Positions 17,954-27,206 of a stretch of DNA of 64,000 nucleotides are shown here, one piece after another (positions within the stretch are counted from its first letter, which is position 1; every line of letters starts with the position of its first letter). The notes below the pieces were generated by a model. The model did not search any database. It saw only the letters and a program-made list of their open reading frames with translations, and was not told the origin of the DNA. The position numbers and the translations under genes are program-made. This stretch comes from JANXSF01 sp043755435 (lineage in GTDB: Bacteria; Acidobacteriota; Terriglobia; Bryobacterales; Bryobacteraceae). The stretch lies in contig JAYUSZ010000204.1 in assembly GCA_043755435.1 (NCBI GenBank), forward strand, positions 1 to 64,000, given 5' to 3'.

Positions 17954-18863
17954 AGCCACCGCACCCTCCTCCGCCGCCTCCACAGCTGCTGCCACTATCA
18001 CCGGAGCTACTGCTGCTGTCACCGGAGTTACTGCTGCTGTCCCCGGAACTTGAACTGGAACCACAAGAGCCGCAACTTGAACTGCTGGAACCCCCATCAT
18101 TCTTTGCTGCTTTTCTAAACAGGTCATCGCGGCGCGGAAAGTAAACAAGCGGAACAGCTCCAACACCAAAAACAGCCGCTGCCATAGCCATCTCCGCAGT
18201 GGAATTAGTAGCACCAGGAGATGATGCAAGTTCTGCCAATCCAGCAAGATAGTGGTCACCTTTTCCAGTACGCTGCTTTTTATAAAGCATGACAAGATAG
18301 AAAAAAGCAATGGCTGCGAATCCAACTAAGAGCCCTATATTCGATCTTCCGCTGGTAAGTGCCAACACGATTTTCATGAGCGCGACCCCACCTAGCAGGA
18401 AGGCACCATAAAGACACTCGCGGAACCGTTGTTCCATACGTTCTGCGCCTGGCAATAAATCTAAGCTCTCAAGTTCTCCTTGGTAGGAATTGAAGATGGC
18501 ATTGAAACCATGTGCAGCAAAAATCTTATTCGGAGCTGTAGGCTCGCCATAGTGCTCAATGATCTTTGCGCTCAGTGGCTCTTTTAGAAACTGCGCTTCC
18601 GGCTTCTTCGTCGCGACAATCTTGTTCTCCTCCGTTACCTCCAAATAGCCTCTGTCGATAAGGCACATTGTTGCAATGCGAAGCACTTCGTTTTTGCCTG
18701 CGCGAAGAAATGCAATTTTGTAAGGATCATTCAAGCGGGGCAAAGCCGAGCCAGAGGCGGCTTCCCGCTGATTCCGTTTCCAAGTCAAAATGCCTACCAC
18801 AGCAATGCAAAGAAGCAAGTAGAAAAATAGGAATTCGGGCCCACGAAGTGCAAATGGATTCAC
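17943..18863 (-). CDS. TIGR04222-type membrane protein with Cys/Ser/Gly-rich tail
   Basis: A 306-residue membrane protein. A hydrophobic segment at about 11-28 is followed by a cytoplasmic domain (about 30-150) with L-R-I-A-T-M-C-L-I-D-R-G-Y-L-E-V, characteristic of the TIGR04222 domain, then hydrophobic segments at about 152-170, 176-194 and 225-242. Residues 257-306 are low complexity: Ser/Gly/Asp repeats with five cysteines (264, 267, 294, 301, 304) in C-x2-C spacing. The next gene, translationally coupled by an 11-bp overlap, is a DUF692 MNIO enzyme, a family that modifies Cys residues in peptides. The tail is therefore a good candidate substrate; that is inference. Confidence 0.85.
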   Translation of the reverse strand: MNPFALRGPEFLFFYLLLCIAVVGILTWKRNQREAASGSALPRLNDPYKIAFLRAGKNEVLRIATMCLIDRGYLEVTEENKIVATKKPEAQFLKEPLSAKIIEHYGEPTAPNKIFAAHGFNAIFNSYQGELESLDLLPGAERMEQRFRECLYGAFLLGGVALMKIVLALTSGRSNIGLLVGFAAIAFFYLVMLYKKQRTGKGDHYLAGLAELASSPGATNSTAEMAMAAAVFGVGAVPLVYFPRRDDLFRKAAKNDGGSSSSSCGSCGSSSSSGDSSSNSGDSSSSSGDSGSSCGGGGGGCGGCGS

Positions 18864-18879
18864 TGCATCACCTTCATCC

Positions 18880-19617
18880 TTATGAGATCAACTCTGCTTG
18901 GATTCGCAACTCGCTGATGGCCTCCATCACGTGGCCAAGCGCTGTATGCGGCGGAGGGGCCGACGGAGTTGCCGCCTCCCGAAGACTGGAAAAATAGGCC
19001 GGCAAATAACCTAATTCTTCAGGCCATGCCTGAGCCACTGCAGCCAAAGCATCTTTCGGCGATGCGGCTGGATGTCCTTCCAATTCCAGAATTTCAGCAG
19101 CACAAGTTCGTATTGGCCCAACCGCATCTACCATGGCTGCAACCGTGGCTTCAGGCCGCGCAGGAGTCAGGGCATATTGCTCGCGCAATCGTAAAGTCAA
19201 ATTCAATAGCACTTGGCGAGTCCTGCGAATGGCTGCATCCCGCGATACGTGCCGTCCAGCGAATACGTCAGGGCCGTAGAGGACGCGCCGACGGCGGCCG
19301 ATATCTGCAAATTTCTGGGCGAAGGCCTGCATTGCAGCATCCACTTCGGAATCCAGCAGAAACATTACACGAAGGCGGATGGTGGCGTAAGCCATCTCCA
19401 ATTGCGGTTGCAATCGGATGGCGGCTTCGGCTGAGAAGTTATCTAAGACCAGTAGCAGGTTAACATCTGAAGTTGGCCTTAACCGCCCTTCAGCGCCACT
19501 GCCGAACAGGATGATTGACTGCAAAGAACCGCCAAAGGCAGCTTGCGTGCCGGATATGAAATCTTCCAGAACCGGACGGACCCTGTCTGGGACATCGTGC
19601 AACAAATTTGGGGGCAT
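18880..19617 (-). CDS. Nucleotidyltransferase-domain protein
   Basis: A 245-residue protein with a polymerase-beta-like nucleotidyltransferase N-terminus: L-F-G-S-G-A-E-G-R-L-R-P-T-S-D-V-N-L-L at about 38-56. The usual D-x-D metal pair reads D-V-N, so one carboxylate is replaced by Asn. The C-terminal half (from about 110) is helical, as in HEPN or substrate-binding partners. It starts the leftward operon, 16 bp before the TIGR04222 gene and then the DUF692 gene, and may have a regulatory or modifying role there. Whether it is catalytically active is uncertain. Confidence 0.75.
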   Translation of the reverse strand: MPPNLLHDVPDRVRPVLEDFISGTQAAFGGSLQSIILFGSGAEGRLRPTSDVNLLLVLDNFSAEAAIRLQPQLEMAYATIRLRVMFLLDSEVDAAMQAFAQKFADIGRRRRVLYGPDVFAGRHVSRDAAIRRTRQVLLNLTLRLREQYALTPARPEATVAAMVDAVGPIRTCAAEILELEGHPAASPKDALAAVAQAWPEELGYLPAYFSSLREAATPSAPPPHTALGHVMEAISELRIQAELIS

Positions 19618-19683
19618 ATTGTTTTTACCTGATCATAGCCAAACCAACGTTAGAATGGTAGGGAAGCTTGAATTGGACGACAC

Positions 19684-20493
19684 GTGGATAAACGAAGGAT
19701 GTGCCCGAATTGCCGGGCAATGATTACCAGCGACGATAAGGTTTGTCCTTATTGCGAAGCACAGGTGGGTTCCAGAGCCATTGATTTAAGGGCTCCGGAC
19801 AATTTAATGGGGGGCTTGATGCCCGCCAACCGTTTCGTAACTTCGCTACTGCTGCTGGTGAACGCGGCTATATTTTTGACGGTCTACATTTCCGATAATC
19901 AGGATTTCGTCAGATCAGCATACAAGAATGGACGGGGGATTTTGCTGGGGGGCGAATGGTGGCGTCTGATCACCGCCGGATATTTGCATGCCAATTTGAT
20001 GCATATCGCCATGAACGCCTGGGCGATTTTCGACATGGGCGCGTTTGTGGAAGACCTTATCGGGGCCAAGCGCATGTTCACCGTTTTCACGGTGGCAACC
20101 GTTTGTGGGTTTCTTCTGAGCTCGTTCTGGAATCCAGTAATACCCTCTCTGGGTGCTAGCGCTGGCGCGTTTGGATTAATTGGAGCGCTGATCGCGTATG
20201 GCGTCAACTCCCGCAGTTCCCACGGCCAGGCAATTAAGCGCTACTACATTGAGTCCGCTGTTTTCGGAATCGTTGTGGGCTTGATTGGTATTTTTCCCAT
20301 CGATAACGCCGCTCACCTTGGCGGACTTATCGGCGGATTCGTAACGGCCTGGGTGGCTGGTGAACCACGGCTTATCAACGATTGGAAGGAAAAAGTATGG
20401 ACTGTTGGCTCTGCTCTTTCTTTGTTCCTCACACTGGCTGCATTTGCTCGAATGTATTTGCGCTTTATTGAAATTTCCACTCTCCATCGGTAA
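19684..20493 (+). CDS. Rhomboid-family intramembrane serine protease with zinc ribbon
   Basis: A 269-residue protein. Residues 7-24 form a four-cysteine zinc ribbon (C-P-N-C ... C-P-Y-C), and six to seven membrane segments follow. The rhomboid catalytic dyad is Ser159 in G-A-S-A-G-A-F-G and His211 in D-N-A-A-H-L-G-G; the N-terminal W-R-L-I-T-A-G-Y-L-H and H-x-x-x-N-A-W segments also fit. It should cleave single-pass membrane proteins within the membrane. The GTG at 19684 is used as start; an ATG at 19699 directly before the first cysteine is an alternative. It is divergent from the nucleotidyltransferase operon. Confidence 0.92.
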   Translation: MDKRRMCPNCRAMITSDDKVCPYCEAQVGSRAIDLRAPDNLMGGLMPANRFVTSLLLLVNAAIFLTVYISDNQDFVRSAYKNGRGILLGGEWWRLITAGYLHANLMHIAMNAWAIFDMGAFVEDLIGAKRMFTVFTVATVCGFLLSSFWNPVIPSLGASAGAFGLIGALIAYGVNSRSSHGQAIKRYYIESAVFGIVVGLIGIFPIDNAAHLGGLIGGFVTAWVAGEPRLINDWKEKVWTVGSALSLFLTLAAFARMYLRFIEISTLHR

Positions 20494-20772
20494 GGACGCA
20501 AGCGCAAGAAAAGCGTAACTGTGGGTGGCCAGACGCTCACCACTCACTTCCCTGGTGCGAGCCAGATGGCGAACAGCAGAGGGAGCATGTCCATATTTTT
20601 TATCAAATTGAAACGGCATACGATGCGGCTCTGCCGTGCTTGCATGCAGTGGCAAAACCATTACCGCCCTTTCCAGCCGGGATCGAATCGACCAGTTGCA
20701 CCGATGCGCGATGAGATATACTTTTTCAATCCGATGTCCTACCCTGTCGCAGTATTTCGCTTTGGAGTTTCC
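20494..20772 (+). other. Intergenic region before the TonB receptor
   Basis: The reading frame of the receptor is open through this stretch, but the translation has no signal peptide or conserved pattern, and the strong start at 20773 lies after it. It probably holds the receptor's promoter (an AT-rich GATATACTTTTTC segment lies near 20715). No other gene is seen. Confidence 0.4.
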
Positions 20773-23700
20773 ATGTCTAGAAAATCACTTTTATCTATCG
20801 CATTGACGTGCTTGTTTGGTGCATCCACTCTCTGCGGACAAGAGGTTCGGGCCAGCCTTTCTGGCATTATTTCGGACCCTTCCGGCGCCCCCATTCCTGC
20901 GGCGCAAATCACAGTAACTAACATTGCCAAAAACACGCGCATCGTCAGTACTTCTAACGAAAGTGGTCTTTATAGCACTCCGCTGCTTGAACCTGCCGCC
21001 TACAAAGTGGTTGTGGAAAAAGATGGTTTCCGCCGCGTTGTGCGTGAAAGTGTTGTTCTGCAGTCCCTCGACAAAACACGGCTTGACGTACAGCTACAAA
21101 TCGGCTCCGTCACTGATTCCATCACCGTCAACGATGCAGTGTCGCAACTCCAAACGGAAACGGCTAACCGCGACACGGCCATCAACAACCAACTGATCGC
21201 CAATTTACCGACGCAAGGCCGCAATCCTTTCCAAATCGCCTGGGCCGCGCCCGGAGTTTTCAAAGCCGGCGGCTGGCGGTATTTGCGTTCCTTCGACATC
21301 GCCGGCACCACTGGTTTTTCGGTCAATGGCGGTCGCAGCGGCGAAAACGAAGTGCTGCTTGATGGAATGAGCAACGTCCGTTCCAGCCGAACGGTTATTC
21401 ACGTGCCGACGATGGAATCTGTACAGGAATTCAAAGTCTTAACTAATACATACGACGCCCAGTACGGTCGCACTGGCGGTGGTATCGTCACCATGGTTAC
21501 AAAATCGGGAACCAATCAGGTGCACGGCAACCTGTTTGAATATTTTCAAAATTCCAAGCTGAACGCTAACCAGACGGAATTGAACGCCGGCGGTATTAAG
21601 AAATCTCCAAATAACATAAATTCCTACGGCTTCTTCTTGTCTGGCCCCGTCTATATTCCCAAAATCTTCGATGGCCGGAACAAGCTTTTCTGGACCATCT
21701 CACACGAATCGATGCGTCAACGCTCGGCAGATCCTGGCGTTGTTACTGTTCCCACTCTGGAATGGCGCACAGGTGATTTCTCTACCCTGCGGAACGCCCA
21801 GAATCAGGCGGTCCTTATATATGACCCTCTTACTACCATCGCTGATGGAACGCGTCAGCCCTTCGCGGGCAATCGTCTCCCCGCTAACCGAATCACACCG
21901 ATCGCCACAAACGCATTGAAGTTTTATCCAGGGCCAACATCGGAAGGCACTGGTCCGGCAAAGGTTAACAATTACCCCTACCCCTCCCGTTGGGTCGCCG
22001 ACATGTTCCAGTGGTCAGGACGCTTGGATTACCAGATTAACGCCCGAAACAACACCAACTTTCGCTATGGCCAGAATCCATTTACCGAATACCGCGGACT
22101 GGTCTTTATCAAGAACCCAAGCGACGTAAATCCCGCTGAGCCTACCGGCAACGCTCCGCTCATCCGAAATGGGCGCACGATTGGCTTCAATTGGACATCC
22201 ACGCTATCACCAACCACAACCTTTGATCTTCGTCTGGGCCTTAACCGCTGGGAACAGACCAGCGGCAGCTCTTATGGCAACGGCTACGATCCCAAACTGC
22301 TGGGCTTCGATCCCAACCTTGTGAACCAATTCACCCGTGTGGCTTTCCCTCGTTTCGACTTCAACGGTGTATACCAATCAATGGGCCCCGGCAGCCTTCT
22401 GAACGCCGGCAACAATGATAGCTACACAATCCAACCGAACTTGAACAAGGTCGTCGGCCGCCATTTCCTCAAGTTTGGCTTTGAGGCGCGCCGTTACAAC
22501 GACAACACCTTGAATCCAGGCGCTGCTACTGGGATTTACAATTTCAGTAAGAACTGGACGCAGGCTGTTTCTAACCGCGCTGATGCCACATCGGGAAACG
22601 AGTTGGCCACCTTCTTACTTGGTTATCCGACAACAGCCGCAGTTGATCGCAATATTGACCCTGCCTTTGTCCACTTCTTCTATGCGGGCTTCTTCCAGGA
22701 TGACTTCAAAGTCTCCTCACGTCTCACGCTAAACCTTGGTATGCGTTGGGATTATGAGTCGCCCGCTTACGAACGCTATAACCGAATGGTGCAATCTCTT
22801 GATTTCGCAGCAGCGAGCCCGATCGCAGCGCAGGCTACCGGCCTCAACTTGAAAGGCGCAGTGCGCTTCGCCAATACTGGCGGAGCTCGGCGTGGGTCAT
22901 TCACCCCGGATCGTAACAACTTTGCGCCACGCGTCGGCTTTGCTTACCGGCTGACCAACAAGTGGGTTGTTCGCGGCGGGTATGGCCTTTACTTCCTTGG
23001 TCAGGATGCGACCGGTTCCAACCAGGGATTCAGCCAGCGCACCAATGCCACGGTGACGGTGGACAACCTTGTTCCTGCAGTTACGCTTGCTAATGCTTTC
23101 ACAAACCAGGTGGGAGGCCGGCTTCTCCCGGCCGTTGGAAATACCGAGGGCGCGTCAAGCTTTCTTGGTCAAGGTCTTGGGGTAAATTACCAAAATCGCC
23201 CATTGCCATACTCTCATCAATATTCATTCGACATACAGCGTGAACTTCCTGGCGGAGTGCTCTTTGAAGCGGCTTATGTCGGCAATCAAACGCGCAAACT
23301 GCCTATCAACTCCAACGCCAATTACATTCCAGCCAGCGAGTTAAATCGCCGCACAGCTGCTGGGGTAATCGACAATGCTTATTACAACGCACAAGTCCCA
23401 AACCCAATGCGCGGACTGATCCCCAACAATGCTGCTTTGAATGGCGCCACGATTACACGGCAAACGTTGTTGTTCACTTTCCCGCAATATTCTCCATTGA
23501 CAATCAACAATGTGCCCATTGGCAAGCAGCGCTACGATAGCTTCCAAATGAAGGCTTCCAAGCGGTTCAATGCTGGCCTTACTTTCCTTGCAAGCTATAC
23601 CGGCGCCAAGACTCTGGAACAGATCAGCTTCTTGAACATTCAGGATTTTAACGTCGCCGCCCCGGACAATTCCGTTCTGGTCAAGCAGTCTGCCGATCAG

Positions 23701-24246
23701 ATTGATGTTCCCCGTAAGTTCAATTTCGCAGGAGTTGCTGAACTGCCCTTCGGCAAGGGAAAGCACTTTGCGACGAACATGAACAAGGTTGGCAACTTCC
23801 TTATCGGTGGGTGGGTACTGAACGCAAATATTACTTACATGAAGGGGCTCAATGTGAATTATCCCAATGCTGCACAGGTGACACAGGGCAGCGCAGCTCT
23901 GGATAACCCGACCATCGCGCAGTACTTCAACACCAGCCTTTGGAACGACTCCACCGGCAAGCGCGTTGGCACACAAGAACCCTTCACGCTGCGTAATTTT
24001 CCGCTACGCTTTTCTAACGTCCGGCTTCCGGGTTACGAGAACTGGGATGCTTCCATCTCAAAATACTTCCCTATCCACGAAAGGTTAAGAGCACAATTCA
24101 AGTTTGAAGCGGTCAATGCTTTGAACCACCCCTGGTTCACCGGCATCCAGTCTGTGGATGTAACAAACGCGCAGTTTGGCCGCTTGAATCCTTCGCAGGG
24201 CAACTTGCCACGGTTCCTTAAGCTTGGTTTGAATTTGCAGTTCTAG
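20773..24246 (+). CDS. TonB-dependent receptor, Oar-like with carboxypeptidase regulatory domain
   Basis: A 1157-residue outer membrane protein. A signal peptide (M-S-R-K-S-L-L-S-I-A-L-T-C-L-F-G) is followed by a carboxypeptidase-regulatory-like domain at about 25-110 (L-S-G-I-I-S-D-P-S-G-A-P-I-P), a plug domain (V-N-G-G-R-S-G-E-N-E-V-L-L-D-G) and a large beta-barrel ending in aromatic residues (L-G-L-N-L-Q-F). This layout is that of the Oar-like receptors that are abundant in Acidobacteria and are thought to import large nutrients such as oligosaccharides or peptides. I chose ATG 20773 because it gives the signal peptide and has GGAG eight bases upstream. It is monocistronic, with a hairpin after the stop. 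Confidence 0.93.
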   Translation: MSRKSLLSIALTCLFGASTLCGQEVRASLSGIISDPSGAPIPAAQITVTNIAKNTRIVSTSNESGLYSTPLLEPAAYKVVVEKDGFRRVVRESVVLQSLDKTRLDVQLQIGSVTDSITVNDAVSQLQTETANRDTAINNQLIANLPTQGRNPFQIAWAAPGVFKAGGWRYLRSFDIAGTTGFSVNGGRSGENEVLLDGMSNVRSSRTVIHVPTMESVQEFKVLTNTYDAQYGRTGGGIVTMVTKSGTNQVHGNLFEYFQNSKLNANQTELNAGGIKKSPNNINSYGFFLSGPVYIPKIFDGRNKLFWTISHESMRQRSADPGVVTVPTLEWRTGDFSTLRNAQNQAVLIYDPLTTIADGTRQPFAGNRLPANRITPIATNALKFYPGPTSEGTGPAKVNNYPYPSRWVADMFQWSGRLDYQINARNNTNFRYGQNPFTEYRGLVFIKNPSDVNPAEPTGNAPLIRNGRTIGFNWTSTLSPTTTFDLRLGLNRWEQTSGSSYGNGYDPKLLGFDPNLVNQFTRVAFPRFDFNGVYQSMGPGSLLNAGNNDSYTIQPNLNKVVGRHFLKFGFEARRYNDNTLNPGAATGIYNFSKNWTQAVSNRADATSGNELATFLLGYPTTAAVDRNIDPAFVHFFYAGFFQDDFKVSSRLTLNLGMRWDYESPAYERYNRMVQSLDFAAASPIAAQATGLNLKGAVRFANTGGARRGSFTPDRNNFAPRVGFAYRLTNKWVVRGGYGLYFLGQDATGSNQGFSQRTNATVTVDNLVPAVTLANAFTNQVGGRLLPAVGNTEGASSFLGQGLGVNYQNRPLPYSHQYSFDIQRELPGGVLFEAAYVGNQTRKLPINSNANYIPASELNRRTAAGVIDNAYYNAQVPNPMRGLIPNNAALNGATITRQTLLFTFPQYSPLTINNVPIGKQRYDSFQMKASKRFNAGLTFLASYTGAKTLEQISFLNIQDFNVAAPDNSVLVKQSADQIDVPRKFNFAGVAELPFGKGKHFATNMNKVGNFLIGGWVLNANITYMKGLNVNYPNAAQVTQGSAALDNPTIAQYFNTSLWNDSTGKRVGTQEPFTLRNFPLRFSNVRLPGYENWDASISKYFPIHERLRAQFKFEAVNALNHPWFTGIQSVDVTNAQFGRLNPSQGNLPRFLKLGLNLQF

Positions 24247-24290
24247 GAAGTTACAAGAGGGTTCGTAGGGATGATTGGCATTCGAGTAGA

Positions 24291-24320
24291 GGCCCCATCC
24301 GATGGATGGAGCCTTTCATT
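24291..24320 (+). terminator. Candidate terminator after the TonB receptor
   Basis: GGCCCCATCC (24291-24300) pairs with GGATGGAGCC (24304-24313) with one mismatch around a GAT loop, followed by TTTCATT. It lies between two convergent genes and may serve both strands. The short T-run makes it moderate only. Confidence 0.5.
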
Positions 24321-24333
24321 CAAGACTTGTTTG

Positions 24334-25854
24334 CTAACGTACTTGCGGGAAACCCAGCTCCACTTTACTGGTGCTAGGATCGGGCCATCGGCTTGTGACC
24401 ACTTTAGCTCGTGTATAAAAATGCACTCCCTCTGGTCCATACATATGCAAGTCGCCAAACAGGGAGGCTTTCCAACCACCGAAGCTATAGTAGGCGACAG
24501 GAACGGGGATGGGCACGTTAACACCAACCATGCCGGCCTCCACATCGAATTGAAACTGCCGGGCAACGCCACCGTCTCGAGTAAAGATCGCAGCCCCGTT
24601 GCCGAAGGGATTTTCGTTGATCATGCGTAGCGCTTCTTCATAGGTCTTCACGCGTACGACGCCAAGGACAGGACCGAAAATTTCGTCCTCATAACATTTC
24701 ATCCCGGGCTTGACGTTGTCGATCAGTGAAGTTCCCAGGAAAAAACCGTCGCCGTTAGAAGAAGGTTCAAGCCGGCCATCGACGGTCAGCTTTGCTCCTT
24801 CCTTCTCAGCACCAGCAACGTAAGAAGCAACTTTGTCGCGATGTTCGCGGGAAATCAACGGACCCATCTCGTTGCCTTCCTCCATGCCGGAGCCCACCTT
24901 GATTTTCGCCATCCGCTCCTTGATTGCTTCAATCAGAGGATCCGCCACGTTGCCAACTGCCACTACCATCGAGATGGCCATACAACGTTCCCCGGCAGAT
25001 CCGTATGCTGCGGAAACAGCTGCGTCGGCAGCCATGCCAATATCAGCATCGGGCAGCACTAACATATGATTTTTCGCGCCCCCCAAAGCTTGTACGCGCT
25101 TACCGTGACGAGTGCCGGTTTCATAGACGTATTTGGCGATGGGCGTCGATCCAACGAAGCTGATCGCCTTCACGTCGGGATGTTCCAGCAACCTATCTAC
25201 GGCTACTTTATCTCCTTGAAGAACAGTAAACACGCCATCAGGCAGGCCAGCTTGTTGCAGCAACTCAGCGAGATAAAAAGTGACTGTTGGATCCTTTTCA
25301 GATGGTTTTAGGATGAACGCGTTTCCACACGTGATGGCGTTGGCGAACATCCACATAGGGACCATGGCTGGAAAGTTAAACGGTGTGATGCCCGCTACAA
25401 CTCCAAGCGGCTGCCGGATCTGGTAAACGTCGACGCCACGGCTGACTTGTTCGGAATAACCGCCTTTAAGCAAGTTAGGAACCCCACAGGCGAACTCAAT
25501 GTTTTCCAGGCCACGGGCAACTTCGCCCATTGCGTCGGCAAGAGTTTTTCCATGCTCCATTGTTAGGAGTTCCGCAATGCGCCGACGATTGGCGTCCACC
25601 AGTTCGCGCATCTTGAACATGACTTCCGCTCTGCGTGAAAGCGGTGTGGATCGCCATGCAAGAAAAGCTTCTTTTGCGACGGCTACGGCATGGTCCACTT
25701 CCGCAACGTTGGCTAGATCTACATTGGCCTGAGGCTGCCCTGTTGCCGGGTTCCACACGATTGAAGTCCGACCGGATTTTGAGGCAAGCGGCTTGCCGCC
25801 GATCCAATGATTCACGCTGCGCAAAGCGATTGCTGGTTCTTGTACCGTTGTCAT
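24334..25854 (-). CDS. mmsA: CoA-acylating (methyl)malonate-semialdehyde dehydrogenase
   Basis: A 506-residue aldehyde dehydrogenase of the MmsA/IolA branch. The catalytic Cys291 is in S-A-G-E-R-C-M-A-I-S, and the position where hydrolytic dehydrogenases have a Glu reads A-L-G-G-A-K-N-H, the mark of the CoA-dependent methylmalonate/malonate-semialdehyde dehydrogenases. I-T-P-F-N-F-P-A-M-V-P-M is the NAD-binding stretch. In this operon it would convert malonate semialdehyde (from beta-alanine) and methylmalonate semialdehyde (from the thymine branch) into acetyl-CoA and propionyl-CoA. The ATG follows the aminotransferase stop by two bases, and its Shine-Dalgarno lies in the end of that gene. 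A tail of about 20 residues past the core is present. Confidence 0.92.
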   Translation of the reverse strand: MTTVQEPAIALRSVNHWIGGKPLASKSGRTSIVWNPATGQPQANVDLANVAEVDHAVAVAKEAFLAWRSTPLSRRAEVMFKMRELVDANRRRIAELLTMEHGKTLADAMGEVARGLENIEFACGVPNLLKGGYSEQVSRGVDVYQIRQPLGVVAGITPFNFPAMVPMWMFANAITCGNAFILKPSEKDPTVTFYLAELLQQAGLPDGVFTVLQGDKVAVDRLLEHPDVKAISFVGSTPIAKYVYETGTRHGKRVQALGGAKNHMLVLPDADIGMAADAAVSAAYGSAGERCMAISMVVAVGNVADPLIEAIKERMAKIKVGSGMEEGNEMGPLISREHRDKVASYVAGAEKEGAKLTVDGRLEPSSNGDGFFLGTSLIDNVKPGMKCYEDEIFGPVLGVVRVKTYEEALRMINENPFGNGAAIFTRDGGVARQFQFDVEAGMVGVNVPIPVPVAYYSFGGWKASLFGDLHMYGPEGVHFYTRAKVVTSRWPDPSTSKVELGFPQVR

Positions 25855-25856
25855 TC

Positions 25857-27206
25857 CTATCTCCCTATTCCAACCGTAGCCAGTTCCGAGGTTAGCGCTT
25901 GATCCACCAGATCAAGGCTTTTCTCTACAATATCCAATCCGTACCGCAGTTCCTCTTCAGTGACAATCAACGGCGGACAAATCCACAACATATTGAAGCG
26001 ACTGAAGGCGTATACATGGTTCTTCTTGAGGTACGCGGCCAGCATGGCCATCTCAGGACTGGAGCCATTATAGGGCGCAAGCGGTTCGCGGGTGGCCTTG
26101 TCTTTCACTAGTTCGATGACAGAGAACAGCCCTTTGTAGCGCACATCGCCAACGCAGAGGTGCTTGCGCTTCATCGACTCCAAGAATGAAGCAAGATATG
26201 CGCCTTGCTTTTCCACGTTTTCGAAAACGTGGTCTTCTTCGTACATGCTTAAGTTCGCAACGGCCGCCGCGCAAGAAACCGGGTGGCCACTATAAGTGAG
26301 TCCGCCCCATAGCATATTGGTCTCAAAGTAGCGAGCAATAGCATCGGAAACAACCACGGCTCCAAGTGGCATGTAACCGCTGGTAAGGCCCTTGGCGCAA
26401 GTAACAATGTCGGGCGTAATGCCATAGTGTTGGGTGGCCAGCCACTTGCCTGTGCGGCCAAAGCCACTCATCACTTCGTCGTCAATCAGAAGGATCCCGT
26501 ATTTGTCGCAGAGAGCGCGCAGCTTAGGGTAGTAATCGTCAGGGGGTACCAGCAAGCCATTCGAACCAGTGATGCCCTCCACCAGAATTGCGGCTATTGT
26601 GGTGGGTCCTTCTAATTGAATAATTTCTTCAATGTGGCTGACGCATTCGCGATGGCAGGTCTCCACTTTCTGGCCGAACGGGCAACGATAGCAATAGGGA
26701 TCAAACACGCGCACTATGCCCGGAATGCCGGGTTCCACTGGCCAGCGACGTGGATCGCCACTGGCAGTCATAGCTCCCATGGTTGCGCCATGGTAGGAGC
26801 GGTATCTTGTAATGATCTTGTCGCGTCCGGTGAACAACCGGGCGATTTTCATAGCATTTTCGTTGGCTTCTGCTCCACCAAGAGTGTAAAAGCATTTGGC
26901 AAGGCCAGTGACTTCGGCCAGTTTCTTGCCCAGAATCCCACGCGGTTCAGTGGCAAAACTCGGGCCGGCGAAGCAAAGCTCATCCACTTGCTTTTTGATA
27001 GCATCAATGATCTTCGGATGTTGATGGCCGGCATTTAAGTTGATGAGCTGCGAGCTGAAATCGAGCCACCGATTCTCATCGCCGTCCCAAAACCAAACGC
27101 CCTGGCCTCGCTTCATGTGTATAGGGTTAGCAGTGCCTTGGACCGACCAGGAGAAGAGAGTGTAGTCGCGATTTTCCTGAATAATTTCGGGGGATGTGCG
27201 TTTCAT
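25857..27206 (-). CDS. Class III aminotransferase, probable beta-alanine transaminase
   Basis: A 449-residue class III PLP aminotransferase. The Schiff-base lysine is Lys272 (T-C-A-K-G-L), the pyridine-contact Asp is Asp242 (L-I-D-D-E-V), and G-G-A-E-A-N-E-N at 110-117 is the phosphate-binding site. It has the same four-Cys loop (172, 175, 184, 188) as the paralogue at 3965-5245. By sequence alone it could be a taurine-, GABA- or beta-alanine-pyruvate transaminase. Its place directly before the semialdehyde dehydrogenase in a pyrimidine degradation cluster favours beta-alanine and 3-aminoisobutyrate. A toxin-antitoxin insertion separates it from the amidohydrolase gene upstream. Confidence 0.88.
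   Translation of the reverse strand: MKRTSPEIIQENRDYTLFSWSVQGTANPIHMKRGQGVWFWDGDENRWLDFSSQLINLNAGHQHPKIIDAIKKQVDELCFAGPSFATEPRGILGKKLAEVTGLAKCFYTLGGAEANENAMKIARLFTGRDKIITRYRSYHGATMGAMTASGDPRRWPVEPGIPGIVRVFDPYCYRCPFGQKVETCHRECVSHIEEIIQLEGPTTIAAILVEGITGSNGLLVPPDDYYPKLRALCDKYGILLIDDEVMSGFGRTGKWLATQHYGITPDIVTCAKGLTSGYMPLGAVVVSDAIARYFETNMLWGGLTYSGHPVSCAAAVANLSMYEEDHVFENVEKQGAYLASFLESMKRKHLCVGDVRYKGLFSVIELVKDKATREPLAPYNGSSPEMAMLAAYLKKNHVYAFSRFNMLWICPPLIVTEEELRYGLDIVEKSLDLVDQALTSELATVGIGR

Noticed and set aside
17954..18095. A repeat array or CRISPR-like pattern
   Set aside because: The short repeats are Ser-Gly-Asp codons of the TIGR04222 protein tail, without spacers of constant length.
17954..18325. 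N-terminal extension of the DUF692 protein (about 125 residues)
   Set aside because: It is an overlapping frame of the Ser/Gly/Cys-coding repeats of the membrane protein gene; the translation is low complexity (Val/Ala/Pro) and DUF692 homology starts only after it.
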